Assembly (NCBI RefSeq): GCF_001457635.1
Contig: NZ_LN831051.1
Coordinates: 1,612,001 to 1,676,000 of the forward strand
From: Streptococcus pneumoniae
GTDB lineage: Bacteria; Bacillota; Bacilli; Lactobacillales; Streptococcaceae
Length of the DNA stretch: 64,000 nucleotides
Direction of reading: 5' to 3'
A program made the position numbers and the translations under genes. The notes under the pieces were generated by a model. It had not been told where the DNA came from, did no database searches, and saw only the letters and a list, made by a program, of their open reading frames with translations. Shown here piece after piece: positions 41,433 through 50,408 of this stretch (the first letter of the stretch is position 1; each line of letters begins with the position of its first letter).

Positions 41433-42368
41433 TTAGTAATCTGGTCTTAAGACCCCTGTTACAGTTGCCTTAGTTGCTTCGTAGTCGCCATCTACGACAA
41501 CCTTGATAATGCGTTTGGCATCTTCTTCTGGTGCTGGAACAAGAGGTAGACGAGTGGGTCCAGCTTCAAATCCCATATAGTTAAGAATTGCCTTAACTGG
41601 AGCAGGACTTGGATAAGAGAAGAGAGCATTAACCTTAGGAATGAATTTACGCTGAATTGCTGCGGCTTTCTTCATATCGCTTTCTGCAATGGCAGTAAAC
41701 ATCTCGTGCATTTCATCCCCATTTGTATGAGAGGCAACAGAAATAACCCCATCCGCCCCAAGGTTCATGGCATGGAAAGCATCTCCATCCTCACCTGTAT
41801 AAATCAAGAACTCTTCAGGCTTGTGCTCAATCAAGTAAGCCATATTAGCCAAGCTAGTACATTCTTTGACACCGATAATATTTGGATGGTCAGCCAAGCG
41901 AAGCATGGTTTCTGGAGTCAATTCGACAACTACACGCCCTGGAATGTTATAGATAATAATTGGTAGGTCAGAAGCATCTGCAATAGTCTTAAAGTGCTGA
42001 TACATCCCTTCTTGAGAAGGTTTGTTGTAGTAAGGAACAATAGCAAGCCCAGCTGCGAAACCACCAAATTCCGCTACTTCTTTGACAAACTCAATAGAGT
42101 CACGCGTATCATTAGTACCTACACCCGCAATCAAAGGAACGCGTCCATTGACAACCTTTTGTACAGCCGCAAACAACTCCAACTCCTCATCGTGGGTCAA
42201 AGTTGGACTCTCAGCAGTCGTTCCTGCGAGAAGAATTCCATCCGTATGATGGGCCAATAAATGCTCAATCAAGGCTGGAATAGCATCAAAGTTAATGGAA
42301 CCATCCTCATGGAAGGGGGTAATAAAGGCTGTAATGATTTTACATTCTTTTAAATCTTGATAAGACAC
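41433..42368 (-). CDS. dapA: 4-hydroxy-tetrahydrodipicolinate synthase
   Basis: 311 residues, a class I aldolase fold. IIIYNIPGR places the catalytic Tyr and GVKECTS the Schiff-base Lys. [20 protein letters not shown] is the TTGE-like segment. It condenses pyruvate and aspartate semialdehyde in the lysine and diaminopimelate pathway. It lies downstream of asd, which makes its substrate, with a hairpin between. Confidence 0.95.
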   Translation of the reverse strand: MSYQDLKECKIITAFITPFHEDGSINFDAIPALIEHLLAHHTDGILLAGTTAESPTLTHDEELELFAAVQKVVNGRVPLIAGVGTNDTRDSIEFVKEVAEFGGFAAGLAIVPYYNKPSQEGMYQHFKTIADASDLPIIIYNIPGRVVVELTPETMLRLADHPNIIGVKECTSLANMAYLIEHKPEEFLIYTGEDGDAFHAMNLGADGVISVASHTNGDEMHEMFTAIAESDMKKAAAIQRKFIPKVNALFSYPSPAPVKAILNYMGFEAGPTRLPLVPAPEEDAKRIIKVVVDGDYEATKATVTGVLRPDY

Positions 42369-42392
42369 GAAAACACCTCTCTATTTCAAAGA

Positions 42393-42412
42393 AGGAGTTC
42401 ATCTGAACTCCT
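42393..42412 (-). terminator. Hairpin between asd and dapA
   Basis: AGGAGTTCA-TC-TGAACTCCT is a nine-base-pair stem in the intergenic gap. No long T run follows, so it may reduce readthrough or process the RNA. Confidence 0.5.
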
Positions 42413-42423
42413 AAACGATATGA

Positions 42424-43500
42424 CTATTTTAATTCAAATTTCAATTCGGCTGTTGGACGAACCAATCCACGTTCATGAAGAGTTTCAGCAATCTGAACTG
42501 AGTTCCAAGCAGCACCTTTGAGAAGGTTATCTGAAACAACCCACATGTGAATTCCTTTTTCTGCATCCAAGTCTTTACGGATACGACCAACAAAGGTATC
42601 ACGCGAACCAACTGCATTGATGGCTTGAGGATAGATTTGATGAGCTACATCATCTTCAAGAACAGCACCTGGGAAGGCTGCGATAGCTGCTTTTACTTCT
42701 TCGATTGGAGCCACTTCTTTTGTTTCGATATAAACAGACTCAGAGTGAGCTGACAAGACTGGAATACGCACACATGTTGCAGATACTGCAATGCTATCAT
42801 CTTCCATAATTTTCTTAGTTTCCTTGGTCATCTTCATCTCTTCGTACGTGTAATCATTATCAGTGAAAACATCAATTTGTGGAAGAGCGTTAAAGGCGAT
42901 AGGATAATGTTTCTTGTCACCACCTGAAGGCAAAATTTCCGCATGCAAATCACATGGTTTCACACCATCATTCAAGACTTCACGAAGTTCACGTTGTGTC
43001 TCAAGAATTGCTCCCATACCAGCACCTGAAACGGCTTGATAAGTTGAAACAATGATACGGTCCAAGCCCCATTTTTGGCGAACCGGCTCAAGAGCCACCA
43101 TCATTTGGATTGTTGAACAATTAGGGCAGGCAATGATTCCGTTGTGAGCATCAAGTGCATGAGCATTGACCTCTGGAACAACCAAAGGAACATCTGGATT
43201 TTGACGGAAATAAGATGTATTATCTACTACTACCACGCCAGCTTTTACTGCGTATGGTGCATACTTAGCTGATGTAGAACCACCTGCTGAAAAGAGAGCA
43301 ATATCAACTCCTTCAAAAGCTGTTTCAGTCGTTTCTTCAATTGTAATATCTTGATCTTTAAATTTCAATGACTTACCTGCTGAACGTGCAGAAGCAAGGT
43401 AACGGATTTTATCGATTGGAAGTGTTGATTCTTCCAACATTTTTATCATCTGAGCACCGACAGCACCTGTCGCGCCGACTACAGCAACTGTATATCCCAT
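42424..43500 (-). CDS. asd: Aspartate-semialdehyde dehydrogenase
   Basis: 358 residues. [18 protein letters not shown] is the NADP-binding start and [17 protein letters not shown] holds the catalytic cysteine. It reduces aspartyl phosphate to the semialdehyde used for lysine, threonine and methionine. It is preceded by a structured leader. Confidence 0.97.
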   Translation of the reverse strand: MGYTVAVVGATGAVGAQMIKMLEESTLPIDKIRYLASARSAGKSLKFKDQDITIEETTETAFEGVDIALFSAGGSTSAKYAPYAVKAGVVVVDNTSYFRQNPDVPLVVPEVNAHALDAHNGIIACPNCSTIQMMVALEPVRQKWGLDRIIVSTYQAVSGAGMGAILETQRELREVLNDGVKPCDLHAEILPSGGDKKHYPIAFNALPQIDVFTDNDYTYEEMKMTKETKKIMEDDSIAVSATCVRIPVLSAHSESVYIETKEVAPIEEVKAAIAAFPGAVLEDDVAHQIYPQAINAVGSRDTFVGRIRKDLDAEKGIHMWVVSDNLLKGAAWNSVQIAETLHERGLVRPTAELKFELK

Positions 43501-43589
43501 AAATAACCTCTTTCGGAATTTTCTAAAAATTTCTATAATAGAAGTATTATACTACTTTTTCCATGAATTGCAAAGCTTTTTCATCATTT

Positions 43590-43765
43590 TTTGGAAAATA
43601 AAAATCCCAGTCGCTAGACTAGGGACTAAGAGGCATCTTCATGTGATGAGCAGGTTCACACAACTCATCAAGGTCCGCTCCTGCGTTATGACCTCCTTAT
43701 GCTCAATAGTAGTCCGAAGACTACCTATCGACTCATCGCATATTCTATATTACTAGAGATACTTG
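43590..43765 (-). ncRNA. Structured asd-leader RNA (asd motif)
   Basis: On the minus strand the region upstream of asd is strongly self-complementary. GTAGTCTTCGGACTAC is a tetraloop-like hairpin (about 43698-43713), GATGAGTTGTGTGAACCTGCTCATC another, and CCCTAGTC...GACTGGGATTTTT resembles a terminator. Its place, just before asd in a streptococcus, agrees with the conserved asd RNA motif. Whether it is a riboswitch or a free RNA is not decided here. Confidence 0.65.
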
Positions 43766-43842
43766 ATTTTGTCAATAAGAAATTTTTTCGATCGAGTATA
43801 ACAAAAAACTCTCGTATTCAAGAGTTTCCCTATACATATCAT

Positions 43843-43914
43843 GCTAATTGCCGGGATTGAACCGGCGACCTCATCCTTACCATGGATGCGCTCTGCCAAC
43901 TGAGCTAAATCAGC
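43843..43914 (-). tRNA. tRNA-Thr (GGT)
   Basis: A 72-base cloverleaf beginning GCTGATTTAGCTCAGTTGG, with anticodon stem CATCC/GGATG, loop ATGGTAA (anticodon GGT) and a T-arm with GGTTCAATCC. CCA is not encoded. A decoded Thr codon (ACC/ACT) follows from the anticodon. Confidence 0.95.
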
Positions 43915-44013
43915 TTACTTAAGAAGTATACTATATTCAGAAAAACTTGTCAAGTTTCCTTAGAAATTTTCCATAGGAAAAAGCCAGGTAAGAACTACCT
44001 AGCTTATCTTCTT

Positions 44014-44523
44014 CTATTTACTTAAATCAATTCGACGACCAATTTTACCAATAATAATCGCTCCAATAATCAATGAAGCAAATTCACCGATTCCTGTTGT
44101 AAACCAAGTAAGGAAGAATGGTAATTCTGCTACAATATTTAACTCTGCAGCGATAGTAAACATGGAAATTGAAAAGAGGATTGAAAAGAAGAAATGATCT
44201 TTTCGAATCAATCCGTTAAAGAGGTAATCTTTGCTATATTTTGCAAAAAGCCAAACACCTAAACTGAGGAATACTAAGGTTGAACCACCACCAACAAAGA
44301 CATCTAGCAGTCCGAAGCTAAAGAAATTAGCAATCATACAACCGATGGTAACTCCGATGATGTACTTAGGATTGTAAAAAGCCATAAAGTTCATCATTTC
44401 TGAAATACGAAACTGATAAGCACCATAGCTGATGGCATTTAGGGGCGGTGTGACAGTCAAAACGACGTAGATAGCAGCGACGATTGCAATATCTGCAACA
44501 TCACGAATAGTTAATTTTTTCAT
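44014..44523 (-). CDS. queT: QueT family preQ1/queuosine precursor transporter
   Basis: The start at ATG 44523 (MKKLTIRDVADIAIVAAIY) has GGAGAAA upstream; the longer frame runs through the riboswitch. 169 residues with about five to six hydrophobic segments and LNAISYGAYQFRISEM, typical of COG4708 QueT. As the S-component of an ECF transporter it imports the queuine precursor preQ1. A preQ1-II riboswitch precedes it. Confidence 0.93.
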   Translation of the reverse strand: MKKLTIRDVADIAIVAAIYVVLTVTPPLNAISYGAYQFRISEMMNFMAFYNPKYIIGVTIGCMIANFFSFGLLDVFVGGGSTLVFLSLGVWLFAKYSKDYLFNGLIRKDHFFFSILFSISMFTIAAELNIVAELPFFLTWFTTGIGEFASLIIGAIIIGKIGRRIDLSK

Positions 44524-44526
44524 CTT

Positions 44527-44586
44527 TTCTCCTTTGGCGGTTATCCGCGTGTAATATGCTTGGTGAAAGAAGCTAAGCACCAAGGG
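44527..44586 (-). promoter_or_regulatory. preQ1-II riboswitch
   Basis: Minus strand CTTGGTGCTTAGCTTCTTTC, then ACCAAGCATATTACACGCGG and ATAACCGCCAAAGGAGAA. It has the CTTGGTG/CACCAAG stem, the CGCGG/CCGC element and a sequestered Shine-Dalgarno. This is the class found upstream of COG4708 genes in streptococci; ligand binding should hide the ribosome site. Confidence 0.93.
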
Positions 44587-44645
44587 TTGATTCATTCAAC
44601 CTTACTAGTATAGCACAATAGCCTGCTTTATGCTATACTTAAAGC

Positions 44646-45077
44646 ATGAAAAAACCTATTCAAAAATTTTTTAACAATGAAATCTTAGCCTATCTCTTTT
44701 TTGGCCTTGCGACAACTCTAGTTTCGATTCTCTCACGACTAGTCATTTATCAACTAAGTCATCAGGAACTCCTTGCTACGGCCTTGGCAAATATTATCGG
44801 TATCTTATTTGCCTTTATCACAAATGATACGATTGTATTTAAGCAAAAAAAGAAAAATAGACTTATCCGTTTAGTGAAATTTTCTCTTGCTCGCCTTTCT
44901 ACTTTTCTGTTAGACTTGTTTTTAACTTTTCTCTTTGTAACCCAATTTCCTCACATCATAGGGCAATTCGTAACTGAAAACATTGATAAGATAAATGCTA
45001 TTGAAACAATAATTGCACAAATATTCATTATTATCATCAATTATATCTTGAGCAAGGTCTATATTTTTAGAAAATAA
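44646..45077 (+). CDS. GtrA-like membrane protein
   Basis: 143 residues with four hydrophobic helices. The start KKPIQKFFNNEILAYLFFG and ALANIIGILFAFITNDTIVF fit the GtrA/DPMS flippase-like family, often tied to glycosylation of surface polymers. The immediate function here is unknown. Confidence 0.8.
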   Translation: MKKPIQKFFNNEILAYLFFGLATTLVSILSRLVIYQLSHQELLATALANIIGILFAFITNDTIVFKQKKKNRLIRLVKFSLARLSTFLLDLFLTFLFVTQFPHIIGQFVTENIDKINAIETIIAQIFIIIINYILSKVYIFRK

Positions 45078-45158
45078 TGCTCCATTTATGAGCCTTTTAA
45101 TTGCCTTCTATAATGATTTAGGATACAATGAAACACGAAACATTGAAAGGAAAACAGT

Positions 45159-45536
45159 ATGTTAAAAAATCTAAAATCGTTCTTGCTTCGAGGAAATGTT
45201 ATTGACCTTGCTGTCGGTGTTGTCATTGCCTCTGCTTTTGGTGCTATCGTTACTTCACTTGTAAACGACATTATCACTCCTCTTATTTTAAATCCCGCTT
45301 TGAAAGCTGCTAAAGTCGAACGTATCGCTCAACTTTCTTGGCATGGAGTCGGCTATGGTAACTTTTTAAGTGCTATTATCAATTTTATCTTTGTGGGTAC
45401 CGCCCTCTTCTTTATTATCAAGGGCATTGAAAAAGCACAGAAACTGACTGGCATAAAGAAAGAAAAAACTGCCGAAAAAAAACCAACCGAATTGGAAGTC
45501 CTTCAAGAAATAAAAGCTCTCCTTGAGAAAAAATAA
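45159..45536 (+). CDS. mscL: Large-conductance mechanosensitive channel MscL
   Basis: 125 residues. The opening LKNLKSFLLRGNVIDLAVGVVIASAFGAIVTS is the MscL TM1 signature, and TM2 (FIFVGTALFFIIKGI) precedes a charged C-terminal helix. It opens under membrane tension to relieve osmotic downshock. GAAAGGA precedes the ATG. Confidence 0.96.
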   Translation: MLKNLKSFLLRGNVIDLAVGVVIASAFGAIVTSLVNDIITPLILNPALKAAKVERIAQLSWHGVGYGNFLSAIINFIFVGTALFFIIKGIEKAQKLTGIKKEKTAEKKPTELEVLQEIKALLEKK

Positions 45537-45542
45537 TCGATT

Positions 45543-45573
45543 AAAAGGATCTAGCGCAAAGCTAAATCCTTTT
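45543..45573. terminator. Convergent terminator between mscL and hemH
   Basis: AAAAGGAT-CTAGC...GCTAA-ATCCTTTTTT forms a bidirectional stem with A and T tails. Confidence 0.85.
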
Positions 45574-45577
45574 TTCT

Positions 45578-46672
45578 TTACTCTTTGGGTAACTTGCCTG
45601 CTTTTTCAAGCATTTTTTTGATAAGATAAGGCATCTTAACATTCTCCCGCCCTTTTTTCTCAATCAGTTTTTTCACAAATTCTGGCATTTGTAAATCTTC
45701 AGATTCAGCTAAAATGTTTTTCGTCTCGTCTGAAGGAACTAACTCATCAAAGGTCTCTTCTTCTGGGAGAAATTCCTTAAACTCTTGATTTTCATTGACT
45801 CTAACTGTATTGACCAAAGCATCAATCAAACGAGAATCTGTATTTGGCATTGGTGGACGATGGTAGTTTACCCCAAATTCCTGGCATAAGTCATAACATT
45901 CTACATCATTGTCAAACAAGACCTCAATATGCTCACTGATGAAACTAATAGGTACAAAAATATAATGGTCTGGATGTTCTGTCTGTTCTCTGAGATACTC
46001 CAAAACATCTGGTTTAATCCATGGAATACCAATATCACTCTCACTCTGCCAAGTGTTGGTATATTGTTCTGAACTCAAGCCCAGTTTTTCAGCGACTAGC
46101 TTGCTATTTTCGAAAATTTGGTCTATATAAGGATCACCAAAGTCCAAGGCAAAAATGGGCACACTATGGGCTGAAAAGATGACTTTAAAGCTGTCTTGCT
46201 TTACTTCTTCTTTTAAAATCTTAGCAATTTCATCTGCCCAATAGTTTAAGAGCGCTTCTTCCTGATACCAGTCCTTAATGACCAAAAATTGAATTTGTTT
46301 GCTTTCTAAAAATTTTTCATAGCCCATGACAGAGTAGAAAGAATAATGGGGCTCCAAAATCAAGCAAATACACTGTTCAATTCCGTCTGCTTCCATTTGA
46401 CCGATCACATCTGGAATAAAGGGACTGGAAAACTTATTAGCAAAGTAGACACTGTATTCATTCCCCAGCCTAGCTTCTACCAAGGCAACCTCTTGACGGG
46501 TAATTTTTTGCAGAGGCGTGCCTCCAATTCGTACATAATTATCATAGAGAGTCTGAATCTCGTGGTCTTGGGGTCTCACCCCACGACGAATATTTGTGAA
46601 AAAATCAGCTACACCTTCAAAGGTAATCTCTTCTGGTGAACCGAAGGTCATCATTAAAATTGCTTTTTTCAT
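45578..46672 (-). CDS. hemH: Ferrochelatase
   Basis: 364 residues. [25 protein letters not shown] and [11 protein letters not shown] fit the ferrochelatase N-terminus; FSAHSVP holds the metal-binding histidine and [12 protein letters not shown] the later conserved region. It inserts ferrous iron into a porphyrin. No other haem-biosynthesis gene is in this window, and pneumococci are thought to lack the pathway, so its purpose is unclear. Confidence 0.92.
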
Positions 46673-46826
46673 GACTGCTTCCTTGTGATGTTTTTATCAA
46701 GTTTATTTTATCATTAATTAATCGATAAGTAAACGCTAATATAGGGACATTCTCAATCTTCTGTCTTTTGTTTTTCTCTTCTTTCTATGATACAATGGAA
46801 AAAATAAATTCAAAAGGAGTTTTTTT

Positions 46827-48050
46827 ATGACTTATCCAAATCTCTTGGACCGCTTCTTAACCTACGTTAAGGTCAACACGCGCTCTGATGAACACTCTAC
46901 TACTACTCCAAGTACACAGAGTCAGGTTGACTTCGCAACAAATGTCCTAATTCCTGAAATGAAACGTGTTGGACTGCAAAATGTTTACTATCTACCGAAT
47001 GGTTTTGCTATTGGAACCTTGCCAGCCAACGATCCGTCTTTAACACGTAAGATTGGTTTTATATCGCACATGGATACTGCTGATTTTAATGCTGAAGGAG
47101 TCAATCCACAGGTAATTGAAAACTACGATGGTGGTGTGATTGAACTAGGGAATTCTGGTTTCAAACTCGATCCAGCTGACTTCAAGAGTCTTGAAAAATA
47201 TCCAGGACAAACGCTCATCACAACAGATGGAACAAGCTTGCTAGGTGCTGATGACAAGTCAGGAATTGCTGAAATTATGACAGCCATTGAATATCTAACT
47301 GCTCATCCTGAAATTAAGCACTGTGAGATTCGTGTTGGTTTTGGTCCAGATGAAGAAATCGGTGTTGGTGCCAATAAATTTGATGCAGAAGATTTTGATG
47401 TGGATTTTGCCTACACTGTTGATGGTGGTCCACTAGGTGAACTTCAGTACGAGACTTTCTCAGCCGCTGGTGCTGAATTGCATTTCCAAGGCCGTAATGT
47501 CCACCCTGGTACTGCCAAAGGGCAGATGGTCAATGCCCTTCAGCTAGCAATTGATTTTCATAATCAACTTCCAGAAAATGACCGACCTGAGTTAACTGAA
47601 GGTTACCAAGGTTTTTACCATCTAATGGATGTGACAGGTAGTGTTGAGGAGGTGCGTGCAAGCTACATCATTCGTGATTTTGAAAAAGATGCCTTTGAAG
47701 CGCGTAAAGCATCCATGCAATCTATCGCTGATAAGATGAATGCAGAACTTGGGAGCTACCGTGTCACTCTCAACTTGACAGACCAGTACTACAATATGAA
47801 AGAAGTCATTGAAAAAGATATGACTCCAATTACCATTGCTAAAGCCGTTATGGAAGATCTAGGTATCACGCCTATTATCGAACCAATCCGGGGTGGAACA
47901 GACGGCTCTAAGATTTCCTTTATGGGAATCCCAACTCCGAATATCTTTGCAGGTGGCGAAAATATGCACGGACGTTTTGAATACGTTAGCCTTCAGACTA
48001 TGGAACGTGCAGTTGATACCATCATTGGCATCGTAGCTTATAAAGGCTAA
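46827..48050 (+). CDS. pepT: Peptidase T
   Basis: 407 residues. [23 protein letters not shown] and GPDEEIGVG hold the zinc ligands and catalytic Glu of M20 tripeptidases, and [14 protein letters not shown] the dimer-site His region. It cleaves N-terminal residues from tripeptides in the cytoplasm. AAAAGGAG precedes the ATG. Confidence 0.96.
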   Translation: MTYPNLLDRFLTYVKVNTRSDEHSTTTPSTQSQVDFATNVLIPEMKRVGLQNVYYLPNGFAIGTLPANDPSLTRKIGFISHMDTADFNAEGVNPQVIENYDGGVIELGNSGFKLDPADFKSLEKYPGQTLITTDGTSLLGADDKSGIAEIMTAIEYLTAHPEIKHCEIRVGFGPDEEIGVGANKFDAEDFDVDFAYTVDGGPLGELQYETFSAAGAELHFQGRNVHPGTAKGQMVNALQLAIDFHNQLPENDRPELTEGYQGFYHLMDVTGSVEEVRASYIIRDFEKDAFEARKASMQSIADKMNAELGSYRVTLNLTDQYYNMKEVIEKDMTPITIAKAVMEDLGITPIIEPIRGGTDGSKISFMGIPTPNIFAGGENMHGRFEYVSLQTMERAVDTIIGIVAYKG

Positions 48051-48085
48051 AAAGACGAGGTAGCTCAGCTACTTCGCCTTTCTTT
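48051..48085. terminator. Terminator after pepT
   Basis: GGTAGC and GCTACTTC arms with a TTTCTTTTT tail follow the pepT stop; the convergent gene ends just after it. Confidence 0.75.
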
Positions 48086-48772
48086 TTATTCTACTGGTTT
48101 TTCTTGATTTCCAGTAGTTGTAGAAGATTCTGTTGTTTCATTTTCTGAAGTTGATTCAGCAGGTTTAGAATCTCTTGTATTGCTTGGTTTGTTTTCGTCG
48201 CTAGCAATTTCAATGTTAGATTCTGCAGTTGCGTTTGGTTGGTTCTCAGCACTGGTGTTATCACTATTTGCTTCAGCATTTCTTGCTGGACTTGTTTCTT
48301 CACTTGCGCTAGCTTTTGACTGGATTTGATGATTCAAAACTAGAATAGCTTTTGTCGATTCAAGTAAAGCTGTTTTGTCTTTACTCTTAGCAGAAAGTTG
48401 ATCTAATAATGCATCCACCTTATCAAAGTCCGCATCAGATCCATTATTACTTTCTAAATAAGAGTGAAGCGACATGAGAATATCGTAGAGTTTTTGATAG
48501 AGTACAAGTGTCTGAGAATCTTGCTCAGCATTTTCCTTTTCTTGTTGAAGGGCGCTAGCGATACGAGTCAAGACATCTTTTACCTGACTGTTTACTTCAT
48601 CCAAGTCTGCATCAGCCTTGTTTGTGGCAGCTTTTAGATTTTCTACTTCTTCTGCCAAGGATTGTCTGATTCCTTCTTCATGGATTTGTTCCAAGAGTTG
48701 ATTTACCTTGCTCAAAAGACTTTCTACTTCTTCCTTGCTATCTGTCGCAGATTATTGGTTGCCATCTACCAT
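48086..48772 (-). pseudogene. Surface protein tail, probably pht-related, with ochre stop
   Basis: The frame from ATG 48772 reads MVDGNQ, hits TAA at 48752-48754 and then continues (SATDSKEEVESLLSKVNQ) to 48086. It is helical, then rich in Ser, Glu, Asn and Thr (EETSPARNAEANSDN, PAESTSENETTES). The helical repeats and tail resemble the C-terminal part of Pht proteins, and it lies beside a decayed pht gene. No signal peptide or anchor is visible. It may be the tail of that gene separated by deletion and insertion. Confidence 0.5.
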
Positions 48773-48959
48773 GTACTCCTAAAACAGGAGAGTTATAATC
48801 CAAGATTACAAGGCCTTACAGAAATAAGAAATCCAGATAAGACAATGTTCGTCCAAGACGCTATTCGCTTCGCACAGCAGCACGGATTCAATATGCTTTA
48901 ATTTTAAAGTTTAGGTGTCAAGACCTCTTTTTAGTGTGCCCAAAATTTAGAGAAGTAAT

Positions 48960-50183
48960 CAATCAACTAACTTTTATTTTTTTCAAACTTTCAGTAAACT
49001 GACCTAAAGCTAACTCAATCTGTCTTTGTAGATGCTTCTGCTATCAGCTAGAAGTTGATCTACTTTTGCCAAGACTGCCTTCTCATCAAAAGTTCCAGGT
49101 TGATAGTTGGATTGCAGGGATGGAATCTTGTTTTTCAAAGCCGCTTCATATCCCTTAGTTTGAACCTTGATGTAGTGATTGTGGTCGCCATGAGGAATCA
49201 CAAAACCTTCTGAATCTTCACTTATAATTCGATTGGCATCAAAACCATGACCATCTTCTTCCTCATGATGGACATGTAGTGACGGATTACTTAATACAGA
49301 ACTAGAAGAACTTCCTACCTCTTCCGTGTTAGAGTGTGATGGGGGATTGTTAAGAGATGACTTAGGAATATAGTGATAGTGATCCCCATGTCTTACTATA
49401 TAAGCATCACCTGTATCTCTGACAATATCATTAGGGTTAAAGACATATGTGGCTGCTAATTCACCTGCCGACAAGTCACTCTCAGGAATGAAATGATAGT
49501 GACCACCATGTGGTACTATAGTAGATTGAAATAGAATATGAGCAAATTGATAAGGGGATTTTAAAGTAATTTCTAACAATGATTTAGAAACTATGATGTG
49601 CTATTCTAAATTCAACTCACTATATATAACCATCATCGGTAGTATAACGTCCCTGTAATTTTGCTACAGATACTTCTGCACTAGCTCCTTTATCGTCTTT
49701 ACCATGTTCTTGTTTTTGGCGATTGATTTCATCTTTTGTTCGTACATTTTCTGCATGAGCTTGATCTTTAAGGTAAACATAATACTTTCCATCTACCTTA
49801 ATAATATATCCTCCCTTAACCTAACTGACGATATCTTGATCTTTCGGCTGATAGTTGGGGGCTTTCATTAATAGCTCTTCACTAAAGAGCGCATCAAAAG
49901 GAACTTTACCATTATAGTAGTGATAATGATCGCCATGAGAAGTTACATAACCTTGATCTGTAATCTTAATAACAATTTGTTTTGCTTGAATTCCTTCTTT
50001 TTGACTAACCTAGTCTGGAGTCAAATTTTCAGTCTTCTTAGTGTCTTTATTACTGTTTACATATGAAACACGATTTTTATCTGTATTGGCCTGTTAGCTA
50101 TGTTGGTTCAGAGCATAAACACACAGACTTAAGGAAAGGATAACAACAGATCCAGCTGCTATATATTTCTTTTTAAATTTCAT
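48960..50183 (-). pseudogene. Decayed pht-family histidine triad gene with three stops and a RUP insertion
   Basis: From ATG 50183 the frame opens KFKKKYIAAGSVVILSLSLC, a near copy of the PhtE start, and reads HGDHYHYYNGKVPFDALFSEEL. In-frame stops lie at 50094-50096 (TAA), 50010-50012 (TAG) and 49821-49823 (TAG). The RUP element splits the gene at 49517-49625. Beyond it come HGGHYHFIPESDL, HGDHYHYIPKS and HGDHNHYIK, and the frame ends at 49010; a shifted frame reads IELALGQFTESLKK further on. It still has its AdcR boxes. No full protein can form. Confidence 0.88.
49517..49625 (+). repeat. RUP element
   Basis: About 109 bases from TATAGTAGATTGAAATAG to TTCAACTCACTATATA. It matches the pneumococcal RUP repeat (about 107 bp, IS-like ends beginning TATAGTA), with TATA at both ends as duplicated target. 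It is inserted into the pht pseudogene. Confidence 0.85.
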
Positions 50184-50246
50184 AATTACCTCATTTCTAT
50201 AATTATTTATATGATGTCTTCATTATTAAATGATTAAATAAATTAA

Positions 50247-50270
50247 TTAACCAATTAATTAACTAGTAAA
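50247..50270. promoter_or_regulatory. Two adjacent AdcR zinc boxes before the pht pseudogene
   Basis: TTAACCAATTAA (50247-50258) and TTAACTAGTAAA (50259-50270) match the AdcR consensus TTAACYRGTTAA. Confidence 0.75.
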
Positions 50271-50331
50271 TATTCCACCTCTTTTTAAGTTGTATGTCAA
50301 GAAATTTTATATATTAATAATAAAATGAAAT

Positions 50332-50370
50332 TCTCCCAAAGTCAGAGTTTTATTTCTAACTTTTGAGAGA
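50332..50370 (-). terminator. Terminator after phtE
   Basis: TCTCCCAAAGTCAGA and TCTAACTTTTGAGAGA form a stem on the minus strand about 40 bases past the phtE stop. Confidence 0.55.
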
Positions 50371-50408
50371 ACTTCATTTTTGATTCAGACTTTTTCTACT
50401 GCTATTCC

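Noticed and set aside
48740-48901. Short plus-strand frame ending RFAQQHGFNML
   Set aside because: It reads like a scrap of a coding sequence, but no start, ribosome site or family could be supported.
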